A stretch of 58,141 nucleotides of DNA from Candidatus Auribacterota bacterium (GCA_026392015.1 JAPLCW010000108.1:1-58141), one strand, 5' to 3'; counted from the stretch's first letter, positions 43,652-53,373 are shown. A program made the numbers and translations. Notes: generated from the letters alone by a model not told the origin.

Positions 43652-44770
43652 TCACGCCTCGACAATGCCCCTCGCCTTCAGCTCGGCGGTCGCCTTTTCC
43701 ACCAGGTCGATCGCCTCGGCTTTCTCGCTCCACTGGATAAGCTCTCTCATCCCCTCCCGGAAATCGACCCTCGCCTTGAATCCGAGCTCCTTTTTGATCT
43801 TGCCCGCGTCCGCGATGCAGTGGCGGACGTCCCCCTTCCGGAACTTCATGGTGATCTCGGGCCGGATCTTTTTGCCGCAGAGGTCGCTGATCGTCTCCGC
43901 GATCTCGAGAACCGTCGTGACCTTCCCCGAAGCCACATTGTACATCCGGTAGTCCGCCTCGGGCTTCGTCATCGCGAGCATATTCGCCTCAACGATGTCA
44001 TGGACGGAGACGAAGTCCCGCGACTGGAGCCCGTCCTCGAAGATGACGGGCGGTTTTCCGTTCTTGATGCGGCTCATGAATATCGCCCCCACGCCGGTGT
44101 AGGGATTCGAAAGCGATTGCCGGGGCCCGTAGACGTTGAAGTAGCGCATCGCAACCGTGGGGATGCGGTAGGTGATGCCGATATTGAGGCACATCTCCTC
44201 CTGCACCATCTTCGTGATCGCGTAAATCGATGTCGACATGCGCTCATCCTCCTCGCGGATCGGCACCGGCGTAAGCACTACGCCGCACTTCGGGCAGCGG
44301 CACTCCCACTCACTCCTCCGGAACTGCTCCTCGGTGCGGAGGGGAGGGCGCACGCGGCCGCAGGAGCGGCAGTCGTATGTCCCTTCCCCATAGCTGCTCA
44401 TCGAGGCCGCGACGACGAGCTTCTTGACCTTGTGCGGGTGATTGGCGAGGATATCGAGCAGGTTCGCGGTGCCTCCGATATTCACATCGGTGTAATGCTT
44501 CACCTGGTACTGCGATTGCCCCACCCCGACAGCGGCAGCATGGTGAGAGATCAAATCCATCCCTTCCATCGCGGCGCGGAGCGCATCGTAGTCGCGCACG
44601 TCGCCCTGGATAAACTCTGCGCGGGGATTGAGGTAGTCCGGCCTCTTCCCCTCACGGTGAACCTGCGGATCGAGGTTATCGAATATGCGGACGCGGTGTC
44701 CATCGCGTAGCAACCGGTCCACAATGAAACTCCCGATAAAACCAGCTCCCCCCGTAACAAGTATGTTCAT
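43652..44770 (-). CDS. SDR sugar epimerase resembling dTDP-L-rhamnose 4-epimerase
   Basis: A 372-residue extended short-chain dehydrogenase. The NAD motif is GGAGFIG (7-13), and the catalytic YxxxK is Tyr183/Lys187 in SIYAITK. Between them, about residues 130-165, sits a cysteine-rich insert (Cys134, Cys137, Cys157, Cys159, Cys162) beginning YGEGTYDC, probably a zinc ribbon. I recall this insert in WbiB-type dTDP-L-rhamnose 4-epimerases, which make dTDP-6-deoxy-L-talose. Other NDP-sugar epimerase activity is possible. AGGAGG precedes the start. Rhamnosyltransferase-like genes lie at 49.8 and 52.4 kb. Confidence 0.8.
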   Translation of the reverse strand: MNILVTGGAGFIGSFIVDRLLRDGHRVRIFDNLDPQVHREGKRPDYLNPRAEFIQGDVRDYDALRAAMEGMDLISHHAAAVGVGQSQYQVKHYTDVNIGGTANLLDILANHPHKVKKLVVAASMSSYGEGTYDCRSCGRVRPPLRTEEQFRRSEWECRCPKCGVVLTPVPIREEDERMSTSIYAITKMVQEEMCLNIGITYRIPTVAMRYFNVYGPRQSLSNPYTGVGAIFMSRIKNGKPPVIFEDGLQSRDFVSVHDIVEANMLAMTKPEADYRMYNVASGKVTTVLEIAETISDLCGKKIRPEITMKFRKGDVRHCIADAGKIKKELGFKARVDFREGMRELIQWSEKAEAIDLVEKATAELKARGIVEA

Positions 44771-44794
44771 TTTTTCCTCCTCAAATATTTATCC

Positions 44795-44936
44795 TGGATT
44801 ATTCATCAGACGTATAAAGAGCAATTTTAAAAGCCCAACATATGTAACCGCGGATTGGGCGGATTACACAATGCGAATCCGCGCAATCAGCGTAATCCGC
44901 GGTTAAAACATTAAAAGTTGGAGGTTAGATCATGTT
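44795..44936. repeat. AACCGCGG hairpin family, second full copy
   Basis: It has the same leader (CTGGATTATTCATCAGACGT), palindrome (AACCGCGGATTGGGCGGATT with complement) and trailer (TTAAAACATTAAAAGTTG) as 14588-14730. It fills the gap between the epimerase and the glycosyltransferase genes. Confidence 0.7.
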
Positions 44937-44941
44937 ATACC

Positions 44942-45901
44942 TTACCCTTTAAATTTTATACTGTCTTTAAGCTCCATCTTTCTGATGCGGTACAGGGCAT
45001 CCTCAATAAGCCGCCTATTGGAAGAGATGATATCGGCGATGAGCCCGATGAGCAGAACCTGGAATCCGGTGATCGTGAAGATGGCCGCGAAGATGAGCGA
45101 CTGGATATGGCCCTGCCCTCCGGAGGTGAGATAGAAGAAGAGAAATCGTACGGCGAGGAGCACCCCCGCAAGGGACAGGACGCCCCCGATGAAGAGGAAT
45201 ATCTTGAACGCCTCGTACATTGTGTAGATGCGGATTATGGTGCTCAGGGACCGTTTGACGTACTCCCCCATGCTGGAGAAGAGGCGGGACTCCCTCGTCT
45301 CCTTGTTCGTGCGCACCTGGACATGCGCGATGGCGATGCCCTTCTTCCCCCCCTGGATGATGGATTCGAGGGTATAGGTAAATTGCGAAACGATGTTGAT
45401 GCGGAGCGCAGCCTCCCGGTTGTAGGCGCGGAATCCGCTCGTGCAGTCGGGTATATCCGTCCCCGATATCTTCCGCACCGCCCAACTCCCCCATCTCTGG
45501 AGAAATTTCTTCACGGGAGGAATGTGCTCCAGAGTATCGATGGCCCGGTCCCCGATGACCATATCGGCCTCTCCGGAGAGGATCGGCTCGATGAGTTTGG
45601 GGATGTCCGCCCCGCAGTACTGGTTGTCGGCGTCGGTATTGACGATGATGTCGGCGCCTGCCTTGAGCGAGGTGTCAAGCGCCGCCATGAATGACTGGGC
45701 GAGGCCTTTGCGATTCCGGAAGCGTACGACATGCTGGACGCCTGCCTTTCGGGCCACTTCCGCCGTCCGGTCGGCGGAACCGTCGTCAACCACCACAAAT
45801 TCGATCCCGTCAATACCGGGAATCTTCCGGGGGATATCGCGGAGCGTGGCTTCGAGATATGCCTCCTCGTTGTAGCAGGGGATCTGGATGACGAGTTTCA
45901 T
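44942..45901 (-). CDS. Family 2 glycosyltransferase with membrane tail (DPM1/GtrB-like)
   Basis: A 319-residue enzyme. The GT-A domain starts VIQIPCYNEEAYLEATLRDI and has the DDGSADRT and NTDADNQY motifs (nucleotide-sugar and metal binding). Two membrane helices (about 228-250 and 268-290) follow. The layout matches polyprenyl-phosphate sugar transferases, which load a lipid carrier with one sugar on the cytoplasmic face. A good AAAGGA ribosome site precedes the start. Context is envelope glycan synthesis. Confidence 0.88.
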   Translation of the reverse strand: MKLVIQIPCYNEEAYLEATLRDIPRKIPGIDGIEFVVVDDGSADRTAEVARKAGVQHVVRFRNRKGLAQSFMAALDTSLKAGADIIVNTDADNQYCGADIPKLIEPILSGEADMVIGDRAIDTLEHIPPVKKFLQRWGSWAVRKISGTDIPDCTSGFRAYNREAALRINIVSQFTYTLESIIQGGKKGIAIAHVQVRTNKETRESRLFSSMGEYVKRSLSTIIRIYTMYEAFKIFLFIGGVLSLAGVLLAVRFLFFYLTSGGQGHIQSLIFAAIFTITGFQVLLIGLIADIISSNRRLIEDALYRIRKMELKDSIKFKG

Positions 45902-45975
45902 ATGGATTTTCCTTTAGGAGGATGATAGTACCTGCCATCCCACGAATTGTCAATAACTACGCGGCACCGGAAAAA

Positions 45976-46087
45976 GCAAAATTCAAAATGCAGAAAATCA
46001 GCCCTAAGCAGTAAGCTTTAAGCATTATGCTTAAAGCTTATGGCTTACCGCTTACTGCTATCCAGAGATTCTGAGTTTTGAATTCTG
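45976..46087. repeat. Nested word palindromes: TAAGCAGTAAGC inside CAAAATTCAAAATGC
   Basis: The inner hairpin 46005-46059 has arms TAAGCAGTAAGCTTTAAGCA and TGCTTAAAGCTTATGGCTTA. The outer arms are GCAAAATTCAAAATGCAGAA (about 45976) and GAGTTTTGAATTCTGC (about 46072). Two word families are stacked in one structure. No gene lies in 45902-46123. Confidence 0.65.
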
Positions 46088-46123
46088 CCTAAAGAGGGAA
46101 CTCTGCGCGTCGGCGGCCATTCA

Positions 46124-47425
46124 CTATTCCGAAAGGTCATCCCCCTCTCCCTTGGGAATAAACCAGATCGTCATCATGCCGGGGATGGTCAGGAAACAGA
46201 CGAGGATGAAAAATTTGTAATAGCCGAGATATTCCTGCAGGTATCCGCTCGCCATGGCCGGGAGCGTGAGCCCCAGCGCCATCAGACCGGTGGAGATGGC
46301 ATAGTGAGATGTTTTGTAAGGATGCTTCGCCCGATACATGAGAAAAACAGTGAATGCGGAAAAGCCCACCCCGTACCCGAACTGTTCGGCGGCCACCATC
46401 GCATAGACGTAGCCGAGCGCCGGCTTTGCCCATGCGAGGTACACATAGCAGAGGTCGGGCGCGTTGAGCGCGATCGCCATAGGCCAGAGGCACCTCCGGA
46501 GGCCACAGCGGGATATGAGCCACCCGCCGAGGATGCCGCCCGCGAGCAAACACGAAGTCCCCACCGTGCCATAGACGAACCCGACCGTCTCGGTGGAGAG
46601 GCCGAGCCCCCCCATTCGGGAGACATCGAGGAGGAACGGCTGGGCCATCTTCACGAGCAGCGCTTCCCCAAAACGGTACAGGAGGATGAACGCCACAATG
46701 GAGACGATGCCGGTCTGCGTAAAATAGCTCCTGAACGCGGGAAGAAACGTGGATACGGCTCCGCCCCCGGCGGGATTCCTGCCTCTGTCCGTGGAGGGAT
46801 ACGGAAGATAGAAGGCGTGGAAGATGGCCAGGCCGAAGAAGATGGCTGCCGCAATGCAGAGCACGACCGTCCACCCAGAGGAGGCGCCGCCGCTCCTCGC
46901 CTGGATCATCCCGGCGATCACGACCAGTACTCCCGAGGTGAAAATCATCGCAAGCCGGTAGCAGGTGCTGCGGACACCGGTGTAGAACGCCTGCTCCTCC
47001 GGCGAGAGGCTCAACATATAGAATCCGTCGGTGGCAATATCGTGCGTGGCCGAGGCAAACGCGACGGCGCCGAGCAGTATCAGCGACACGGCAAAGAAAT
47101 ATCCGGTGCTCACGGCGAACGCGAGGAAAATAAACGCCGAGGCGATGGCGAGCTGCATGGCGATGATCCATCTCCTCTTGGTCGAGTAGCCGTCCACCAG
47201 CGGCGCCCAGAACATCTTGATGATCCAGGGGATCGAGAGGGCGCTCGTGAGTCCGATCATCCGGTTCGGAATCCCCATTGTCTTGTAGATGATCACCGAG
47301 ACGGTGTTGACCACCATGTAGGGAACGCCCTCCGCGAAATATGTGGTGGGGACATAGATCCAGGGGAAACGTTTCATCCCCTGAAATGTCCGCTGTGTGG
47401 GAGTGGTGCCTTGATCGCTGCGCAT
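46124..47425 (-). CDS. AmpG-like MFS permease
   Basis: A 433-residue protein with 12 membrane segments. The start FPWIYVPTTYFAEGVPYMVVNT and the PWIIKMFWAPLVDGYSTKRRWI loop match the AmpG/PAT branch of the major facilitator superfamily. AmpG imports anhydro-muropeptides for cell-wall recycling. Related PAT proteins carry other cargos, so the substrate is open. No recycling genes are adjacent. It lies between two envelope-glycan genes. Confidence 0.82.
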   Translation of the reverse strand: MRSDQGTTPTQRTFQGMKRFPWIYVPTTYFAEGVPYMVVNTVSVIIYKTMGIPNRMIGLTSALSIPWIIKMFWAPLVDGYSTKRRWIIAMQLAIASAFIFLAFAVSTGYFFAVSLILLGAVAFASATHDIATDGFYMLSLSPEEQAFYTGVRSTCYRLAMIFTSGVLVVIAGMIQARSGGASSGWTVVLCIAAAIFFGLAIFHAFYLPYPSTDRGRNPAGGGAVSTFLPAFRSYFTQTGIVSIVAFILLYRFGEALLVKMAQPFLLDVSRMGGLGLSTETVGFVYGTVGTSCLLAGGILGGWLISRCGLRRCLWPMAIALNAPDLCYVYLAWAKPALGYVYAMVAAEQFGYGVGFSAFTVFLMYRAKHPYKTSHYAISTGLMALGLTLPAMASGYLQEYLGYYKFFILVCFLTIPGMMTIWFIPKGEGDDLSE

Positions 47426-47615
47426 ATCGGTTCCCGGAAATTTAATGAATCAAAAAATAAAATCACAACCGCCGTGGCGCTCATTGTAGCAGAGTGACTT
47501 CTTGCTTTGGAAGAAGATCCGGTAACAGCCGGTAACAGAACGTGATTACGGGTATCCGGAGGGAGACCCTTCTGCATATCCTCTCCACTTGGAAGAGAGG
47601 GAGGGGTAACTACTT

Positions 47616-49448
47616 CTAGTTCGCCTTGACGGTCAGCGTCCCCTGCCATAGACAGCCGGGGATTACATTACGAACGGTCGGCTTCCATCCGGGGGGGACA
47701 AACCCTATAATAAAGGTATACGTTCCTTTCGCACCGGGCAGGATAAGGGGATTGATGTAGAGCGTTTTTCTGACAGCGTCGTGAAGGAGCGCCTTTTTCG
47801 CCAGGGCCTTCATGCCCTTCTGTAGCAGATATGGATTCTTGAGATAAAAAGAGTAGAGGTACACTCCCTTCGAATCCATTATTCCACCGTAGGCGTCAAA
47901 TCTGGTGCTCAGTGGCTGCGCGATCAGATTAAATGTGAGTGAATCTCCAACCGTCACCGTGCTGCTGCTCAAAATACCATACATGTAGGGAGTGGCTGTA
48001 GGAGCGGGCGTCCCTGTGGGGGTATCTGTCGGAATGGGTGTACGTGTGGGCGTCTCCGTGGGTGTGCAAGTGGGAGTTTGAGTCGGCGTACTTGTCAGCG
48101 TGGGGGTGGTCGTGGGTGTGAGAGTGGGTGTTCGAGTTGGTGTATTTGTCGGAGTTGGCGTGCGTGTGGGAGTGAGAGTGGGAGTCTGAGTCGGCGTATT
48201 GGTCGGCGTTGTTGTGGGCGTCCGCGTAGGCGTCTGTGTCGGGGTTTCTGCAGGCGTTTCTGTCACTGTAGGTGTCATGATCGGGGTAACGGCCGACAGG
48301 GCATAAAAAACAAAATCTCTCGAGCCCGCATAGATGACCCTCGCAGAATCCAGGGATACCGAGGAATCTACACCGCCATCGGTTTGATAGCTCCACAACA
48401 AATGCCCAAACGATGTCAGTGAATAAACTCTGCTATCATTCGAGCCAACATACACATTTCCCTCAGAAGATACGCATGGCGAGGAACTGACATCAAGGGA
48501 AGTGCTAAAACTCCACTCTAAGCCACAATCAGATGATAACGCATATACGTTATTATCCCCTGATCCGAAATAAATTCTCGTAGAGGAAATTACGGCAGGC
48601 GATGAAACTATCCCACCCGCCGACTGGTAACTCCATTTCAATGTCCCATCGGAATTGACCGCATAGAGAGTGTTATTCAAAGAACCGATATAACAGCTGC
48701 TGTTCTCATCCAGGGCGCCCGAACCGGTGGGAATGGTCAAAGTCATTCCCCATACATCATGGATACCGTAACTCCAGGTCATGGCTCCGATTGAAGTCAC
48801 GCAATACAGATTAGCGGGTGCAGAATTCATAAGATCCGCCAGTTCGTCAGCGATGTATATCTTATCATCCGAATCAATGGCCGGGCTCGCGCTGGTGGCG
48901 CCATGGAACCCATAACTCCAGATGAAAGAACCGGCGGAACTTAATGTGTAGAGATTACTGTCTCTCGGGGCAACACAGATCCTCCCCTTTGAATCGATAT
49001 TGAAAGAGCCTTCTACGACCTGTGCGGCGCGATAACTCCACGAAAGAATCCCCGCCGATGAAAGAGCATATACATTGTTATCCCATGACCCCATGACTAT
49101 TCTAGCCTCTGAATCTATCAGAGGAGAAACCCAGATCGACCCTTCCGTCTCATAACTCCATCCGAGAGAGCCGCTCGAGTTGATTGTGTAGAATCTATTA
49201 TCATAGGATCCGAAATATATTTCGCCCATGGACCCGACGGCGGGTGACGAGTAGATCGGATAACCTGTTCTATAGCTCCACCTCAAACCGGCATGCAACG
49301 AGCCGCCGTACTGGCTCACGCCCCTATAGTGCGGATCGTGGCGGAACATAGGCCAGGGGGTGTCGGCAGGTTGTGCGTGAAGGTGAATGGGAAGGGATAT
49401 TCCCATGCATGCAGCAAAAAAAACAAAGACACCACTCGATATTTTCAC
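47616..49448 (-). CDS. Secreted PQQ-like beta-propeller with PT-rich stalk
   Basis: A 610-residue surface protein. The signal peptide (residues 1-25) is followed by about ten repeats of a WSY..SSPA...IYFGS.D...Y.LSS pattern (about 35-390), forming a PQQ-type beta-propeller. A stalk of [14 protein letters not shown] repeats (about 395-495) leads to a C-terminal beta domain ([18 protein letters not shown] to the end). It probably acts outside the cell in binding or adhesion. The GTG start has only AGAAG nearby. Base composition looks more AT-rich than the neighbours, hinting at transfer or relaxed selection. Confidence 0.82.
   Translation of the reverse strand: MKISSGVFVFFAACMGISLPIHLHAQPADTPWPMFRHDPHYRGVSQYGGSLHAGLRWSYRTGYPIYSSPAVGSMGEIYFGSYDNRFYTINSSGSLGWSYETEGSIWVSPLIDSEARIVMGSWDNNVYALSSAGILSWSYRAAQVVEGSFNIDSKGRICVAPRDSNLYTLSSAGSFIWSYGFHGATSASPAIDSDDKIYIADELADLMNSAPANLYCVTSIGAMTWSYGIHDVWGMTLTIPTGSGALDENSSCYIGSLNNTLYAVNSDGTLKWSYQSAGGIVSSPAVISSTRIYFGSGDNNVYALSSDCGLEWSFSTSLDVSSSPCVSSEGNVYVGSNDSRVYSLTSFGHLLWSYQTDGGVDSSVSLDSARVIYAGSRDFVFYALSAVTPIMTPTVTETPAETPTQTPTRTPTTTPTNTPTQTPTLTPTRTPTPTNTPTRTPTLTPTTTPTLTSTPTQTPTCTPTETPTRTPIPTDTPTGTPAPTATPYMYGILSSSTVTVGDSLTFNLIAQPLSTRFDAYGGIMDSKGVYLYSFYLKNPYLLQKGMKALAKKALLHDAVRKTLYINPLILPGAKGTYTFIIGFVPPGWKPTVRNVIPGCLWQGTLTVKAN
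48000..48290. repeat. Tandem DNA repeat coding the PT stalk
   Basis: Imperfect units of GGCGT..GTGGG/GTCGG..AGT encode the Pro-Thr stalk of the beta-propeller protein. The run is likely to vary in length by slippage. It is a coding repeat, not a CRISPR. Confidence 0.7.
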
Positions 49449-49609
49449 AGACTTCTTTCGCTATTTTCAAGTCTTACGGATCGTCTCATGTCCGCATTCC
49501 AAGATGTTGTATGCGGGGCCCCATACACCCATGCGTGGTGCTCCTGGCTTCGGAATAAAATTGCGGCTTTTCTTAGGGAAAAAACTCGATATAAAATCAT
49601 ATTTATCAT
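49445..49609 (-). CDS. Possible small leader ORF upstream of the beta-propeller gene
   Basis: A 54-residue frame starts [14 protein letters not shown], with GAGGAG just upstream of its ATG, and its TGA overlaps the GTG start of the propeller gene. That coupling is suggestive, but the sequence resembles no protein and has odd composition. It could be a translation leader or chance. The rest of 49610-49788 shows nothing clear. Confidence 0.25.
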   Translation of the reverse strand: MINMILYRVFSLRKAAILFRSQEHHAWVYGAPHTTSWNADMRRSVRLENSERSL

Positions 49610-49788
49610 CTCCTCATTTATACTATAGCATTTATTCAAAGTGTTTGCATTTCTCAATGTAATGGCTTATGTTAGAGATTGTGCGGTACGTTGTCCGTCG
49701 CTGAATAGATCATGTTGCGACTGCTCTGCGAAAAGAATGGGAAAGTCCGCACTTTTTAGCCCAATGCCATGTACGAGTATCCGATGCG

Positions 49789-50736
49789 ATGAAGGAACAC
49801 ACAATTTCTATCATAATCCCCACAAAGAATGCGGGTCGATTTCTGGACGAACAGCTTCGGGCTATATTTACACAGGAAGGCGTTCCCACGCCGGAGATTG
49901 TCATCATCGACTCAGGCTCCACCGACGGGACAAAGAAGATTGCCGCGCGGTACCCGGTGAAACTCGTCTCCATTCCTCCCGAGCAGTTTAACCACGGCGG
50001 GACAAGAAATCTCGGGGCGCGGGAGAGCAGGGGCGACTTCATCGTTTTCCTCACGCAGGATGCGACTCCGGCTGACGAATTCTGGCTTGCACACCTGACT
50101 GCGCCGCTCCGCGAAAATCCGGGGGTGGCGGGAACCTTCAGCCGCCACATCCCCCGCTCCGGCTGCGCCATGCCTCTCGCGAGGCAGATCGAAGAGGAAT
50201 GGGCACAGTGCGGCGGAAAACAGAGAGTCGTCAAAATAGTGAGCTCCCGGGAGGAGCTCGAGTCGAATAAACCGCACTACGTCTACTTCGCCAACACGAG
50301 CTCATGCATACGGCGCTCCGTGTGGGAAAAATTGCCCTTCCGGGATGTCGAGTTCGGCGAGGATGTGGACTGGGCGGAACGGATCCTGCTCGCGGGGCAC
50401 ACGATCGTCTACGAGCCGTCCTCGGCCGTCTACCATAGCCATGACTACAGTTTGAAGGAGCAGGTCCGCCAGCACTACGACTATGGCCGCATGGTGAGGA
50501 GCGCCGCCCTCGCCAAGAAGATCAGTATCGCGCGGACTCTCACAGCGTTTTTTCAATCGCTCCGGCGGGATGCCGCGTACATGAGGAAGAAAAAATTGCC
50601 CGCCTGCGAGGTTGCGTACAGCATCCCATTCCATGCCGCCTGCGGACTGGGGCGCTGGCTCGGCGAACATTCGAGCAGACTCCCAAACGGGTTACGCAGA
50701 TACTTATCACGACAGAGAACATTGCAGGACAGGTGA
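49789..50736 (+). CDS. Family 2 glycosyltransferase (rhamnosyltransferase-like)
   Basis: A 315-residue GT-A enzyme. The N-terminus ISIIIPTKNAGRFLDEQL, the DSGSTDGT motif, FNHGGTRNLGA and TQDATP are typical of rhamnosyl-type GT2 enzymes. The C-terminal helical part (about 225-315) is basic and probably membrane-associated. It would transfer a sugar, perhaps a deoxyhexose made by the epimerase at 43.7 kb, onto a surface glycan. It overlaps the next gene by four bases (GTGA). Confidence 0.88.
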   Translation: MKEHTISIIIPTKNAGRFLDEQLRAIFTQEGVPTPEIVIIDSGSTDGTKKIAARYPVKLVSIPPEQFNHGGTRNLGARESRGDFIVFLTQDATPADEFWLAHLTAPLRENPGVAGTFSRHIPRSGCAMPLARQIEEEWAQCGGKQRVVKIVSSREELESNKPHYVYFANTSSCIRRSVWEKLPFRDVEFGEDVDWAERILLAGHTIVYEPSSAVYHSHDYSLKEQVRQHYDYGRMVRSAALAKKISIARTLTAFFQSLRRDAAYMRKKKLPACEVAYSIPFHAACGLGRWLGEHSSRLPNGLRRYLSRQRTLQDR

Positions 50737-52115
50737 TTCTCGTGAAGATTCTGATCGTCGTTCATGGCTATCCCCCCACCGCGGTCGCGGGAACGGAGAT
50801 TTGCGCCCAACGACTTTGTGTGGCACTGAAGGCGAAGGGACACGAGATTTTCGTGATTGCGCGCGAGGAGCTCCCCGGCTACCCCGAATACAAACTGATC
50901 AAGGGCGAGCATGAGGGCATCCCCGTGCTGCGGATCGTGAATAACTTCACTCGCCTCCAGGAGCGATACCTCTACGACTATCACCCTCGCATTGAAGAGA
51001 TCTTCAAAGATATATTGCTGGGATTTGCTCCGGATCTCGTTCACATTCAGCACCTTGCGGGCGCCTCATGGCGAATTCCGGCACTCGTGAAGGAGCGCGG
51101 CATCCCGCTTGCAGTCTCGCTCCATGACTACTGGTACGCATGCGAACGCGTCCAGCTCCTCAGGCCTGACGGAAGAATCTGCCAGGGCCCGCAGGGCGGC
51201 AGGAGCTGCGCCCGCTACTGTGCGCACCGTTCCCTCTCCCTCTCTGCGTCCGCCGTCTTTGAACGGGCAAGATTCGCCGCCGGCATGTTCGGGACATTCC
51301 CCGGCGAAAGGCTCCTCCCCCGCGCCCTCCCGAGCCTCCAGCAGCTCGTATTGCCCGGGAGGAACAGGAAACTGAAACAGACCTATGGAGCGCGCTGCGA
51401 CCGCCTGCTCGGCGGGCTCGGCATAGCCGATGTTCTCATCTCCCCATCGGAGAAGGCGCGCGAGATCTACATTTCCCTGGGTGTGCCGGGAGATAAGATC
51501 GTCGTCATCCCCCACGGCGCCCCGCCTTTTCCCGAGGTGGCAGGCGCCTCGAAATTGAACCCTTACGACGGCACAAGGCCCCTCGTCATCGGTTACGCGG
51601 GAACGATCATGCCGCACAAGGGGGTCGTCACTCTCCTCAGGGCTCTCCGGAAATTCCCTCCCGAGAGAGCGACACTCAGGATGTACGGACGCCCGTTCCC
51701 CGCGCGGTTCGCCCGCTATATGGAGAAGTTGATCCGGCGGTTCCCCGAAGGCCAGGTGGAGATGCAGGGCACCTATCGGCCGGGAGAACTGCCGGGGATC
51801 CTTGCGGGCGTTGACCTCCTTGTGATTCCGTCACTCTGGCACGAAACCTTCAACCTCGTCCTCTGGGAGGCGTGGGCGGCCCGTCTGCCCGTCATCGCCT
51901 CCCACGTGGGCGCGCTCTCGGACTTTATACGGGAGGGAGTTGACGGCCTGACATTTTCTCCTGGAGACTGGAGGGATCTGCACGAACGGATCGCACGCAT
52001 CCTTGATAATCCTGAGCTGCTGCAGGAACTCCGCGCGCAACTCCCGCGATCCTGCATGAGCATAGAGGAAAATGCCGCGCGATACGAGGAAGTCTATTCC
52101 CGGCTGCTCTCTTAG
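50733..52115 (+). CDS. Family 4 glycosyltransferase (GT-B)
   Basis: A 460-residue GT-B enzyme. The acceptor domain begins ILIVVHGYPPTAVAGTEICAQ and contains HIQHL and HDYWYACERVQLLRP. The donor domain has GYAGTIMPHKGV and the nucleotide-sugar motif SLWHETFNLVLWEAWA (E-x7-E). A long basic insertion (about 150-215) separates the two. The GTG start overlaps the previous stop. It probably extends the same glycan. Confidence 0.88.
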   Translation: MILVKILIVVHGYPPTAVAGTEICAQRLCVALKAKGHEIFVIAREELPGYPEYKLIKGEHEGIPVLRIVNNFTRLQERYLYDYHPRIEEIFKDILLGFAPDLVHIQHLAGASWRIPALVKERGIPLAVSLHDYWYACERVQLLRPDGRICQGPQGGRSCARYCAHRSLSLSASAVFERARFAAGMFGTFPGERLLPRALPSLQQLVLPGRNRKLKQTYGARCDRLLGGLGIADVLISPSEKAREIYISLGVPGDKIVVIPHGAPPFPEVAGASKLNPYDGTRPLVIGYAGTIMPHKGVVTLLRALRKFPPERATLRMYGRPFPARFARYMEKLIRRFPEGQVEMQGTYRPGELPGILAGVDLLVIPSLWHETFNLVLWEAWAARLPVIASHVGALSDFIREGVDGLTFSPGDWRDLHERIARILDNPELLQELRAQLPRSCMSIEENAARYEEVYSRLLS

Positions 52116-52130
52116 TTTGTAGTATTGTAA

Positions 52131-52326
52131 CCGCTCAGGAGTCGGAATTCAGGAGTCAGGAGCCAGGAGTTGGAATGAGGACGCCGGCGGCGACATTTAA
52201 GGACGTGGGATACGGCGATGTTTCCGAGTTAATTCAGTTACTCGAAGAGGTCAGCAAGCTACTGGAAGTTTATTCGCGATACATTCTGGATTCTGGCTCC
52301 TGGCTTCTGACTACCTGAGTAGTTAC
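52131..52326. repeat. Word palindrome: CAGGAGTCGG/CAGGAGTCAGGAGCC type, second copy
   Basis: Arms are CTCAGGAGTCGGAATTCAGG at the left and CATTCTGGATTCTGGCTCCT then CTGACTACCTGAGTAG at the right, as in 9202-9363. The centre differs (about 100 bases with no feature). It splits the glycosyltransferase cluster. Confidence 0.65.
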
Positions 52327-52330
52327 TAAG

Positions 52331-52379
52331 AATCCGCGGAATCCGCGGTTAAGACGTAAAAGTCGATAAAGAGATGATC
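52331..52379. repeat. AACCGCGG family, right half only
   Basis: AATCCGCGGTTAAGACGTAA followed by AAGTCGATAAAGAGATGATC matches the right arm and trailer of the 14588 and 44795 elements. The left arm is missing. Confidence 0.55.
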
Positions 52380-52399
52380 TTCGCGAGGAGGGCTGTTCC

Positions 52400-53308
52400 G
52401 TGGCACACGAATCGCAGGAGATGAGACCTTCCGTGGCGGCGATTGTGCTCAACTACCGCCGCCCGCAGGATACCATCGAGTGCGTCCGGTCGCTGCAGGG
52501 ATCGGAAGAAATCGGGCTCGCCGTGATAATCGTGGACAACGGCTCCGGGGACGATTCCGCCGAAAGGATCGCCGCAGCGTTCCCCGCGCTCACATTGCTC
52601 CGCGCCCCCTCCAATCTCGGCTACGCCGGCGGAAACAATATCGGCATCAGGGAGGCGCTGCGTGGGGGGGCCGAATACCTTTTCATCGTCAACAACGATT
52701 GCACGGTCGCGCCGGACGCTGTCGCAAAAATGTTCGATGCCGCCCGATCCAGTGGCGCGGGGATCGTGAGCCCCGCCGTATACGAATACTCGCGGCCCGA
52801 TATACTGCAGTACGCCGGCTATCGGAACCTGCACCTCCTCGCCCAGGGGATACCGATCGGCGAGGGAGAGATCGACAGGGGCCAGTACGCCCAGGGCAAA
52901 GAGATGAACGCCGCTCCCGGATGCGCGATGATGATCGGGAGATCGGTTTTCGAAAAGGTCGGGCTGTTCGACGAGCGTTTCTTCTGCTATTCCGAGGAGC
53001 TCGATCTCTGCCGCCGCGCCACTGAGGCGGGGTACCGGATCCTCTTCGACCCCGCGGCGCATGTCTGGCACAAGAAGGCGGCGACCCTTGATGAACGAAG
53101 CCCCGAGTACCTTTACTACCTCACGCGCGGGAGGCTCATCTACGCCCGAAAACACCTTGGATGGTACGGGTTTCTATTTGTCTTCCTCCCCTATTTCCTG
53201 ACGGTCAAACTCCTGAAGGGGATAATCGTCTCGCTATTTTCGGGGCGCCCCAGAAATGCAGCGGCGCTCCTGCGCGCCGTGGGGTGGAATCTGAGGAACA
53301 GCCTGTAG
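52400..53308 (+). CDS. Family 2 glycosyltransferase
   Basis: A 302-residue GT-A enzyme: VAAIVLNYRRPQDTIECVRSL, DNGSGDDS, APSNLGYAGGNNIGI and IVNNDCTVAP, a common WcaA/RfbF-like set. A C-terminal membrane segment (about 255-280) follows. The GTG start at 52400 has GGAGGG seven bases upstream; ATG 52421 is the alternative. It is probably part of the same glycan pathway as its neighbours. Confidence 0.87.
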   Translation: MAHESQEMRPSVAAIVLNYRRPQDTIECVRSLQGSEEIGLAVIIVDNGSGDDSAERIAAAFPALTLLRAPSNLGYAGGNNIGIREALRGGAEYLFIVNNDCTVAPDAVAKMFDAARSSGAGIVSPAVYEYSRPDILQYAGYRNLHLLAQGIPIGEGEIDRGQYAQGKEMNAAPGCAMMIGRSVFEKVGLFDERFFCYSEELDLCRRATEAGYRILFDPAAHVWHKKAATLDERSPEYLYYLTRGRLIYARKHLGWYGFLFVFLPYFLTVKLLKGIIVSLFSGRPRNAAALLRAVGWNLRNSL

Positions 53309-53310
53309 CA

Positions 53311-53342
53311 GCTAGTATCTCGCATCTCGTATCTCGCAGCTG
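53311..53342. repeat. Word run: TATCTCGCATCTCG
   Basis: Tandem near-copies of ATCTCGCATCTCGTATCTCG end in CAGCTGG, with a matching CAGCTAG at the start, so the run is capped by inverted CAGCT. It looks like one arm of a word palindrome between two glycosyltransferase genes. Confidence 0.5.
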
Positions 53343-53373
53343 GTGCGGATAACATCGAGGTCTCATTTGTGTC

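Noticed and set aside
48000..48290. CRISPR-like array
   Set aside because: Units are short, imperfect and contiguous without spacers, and they encode the Pro-Thr stalk.
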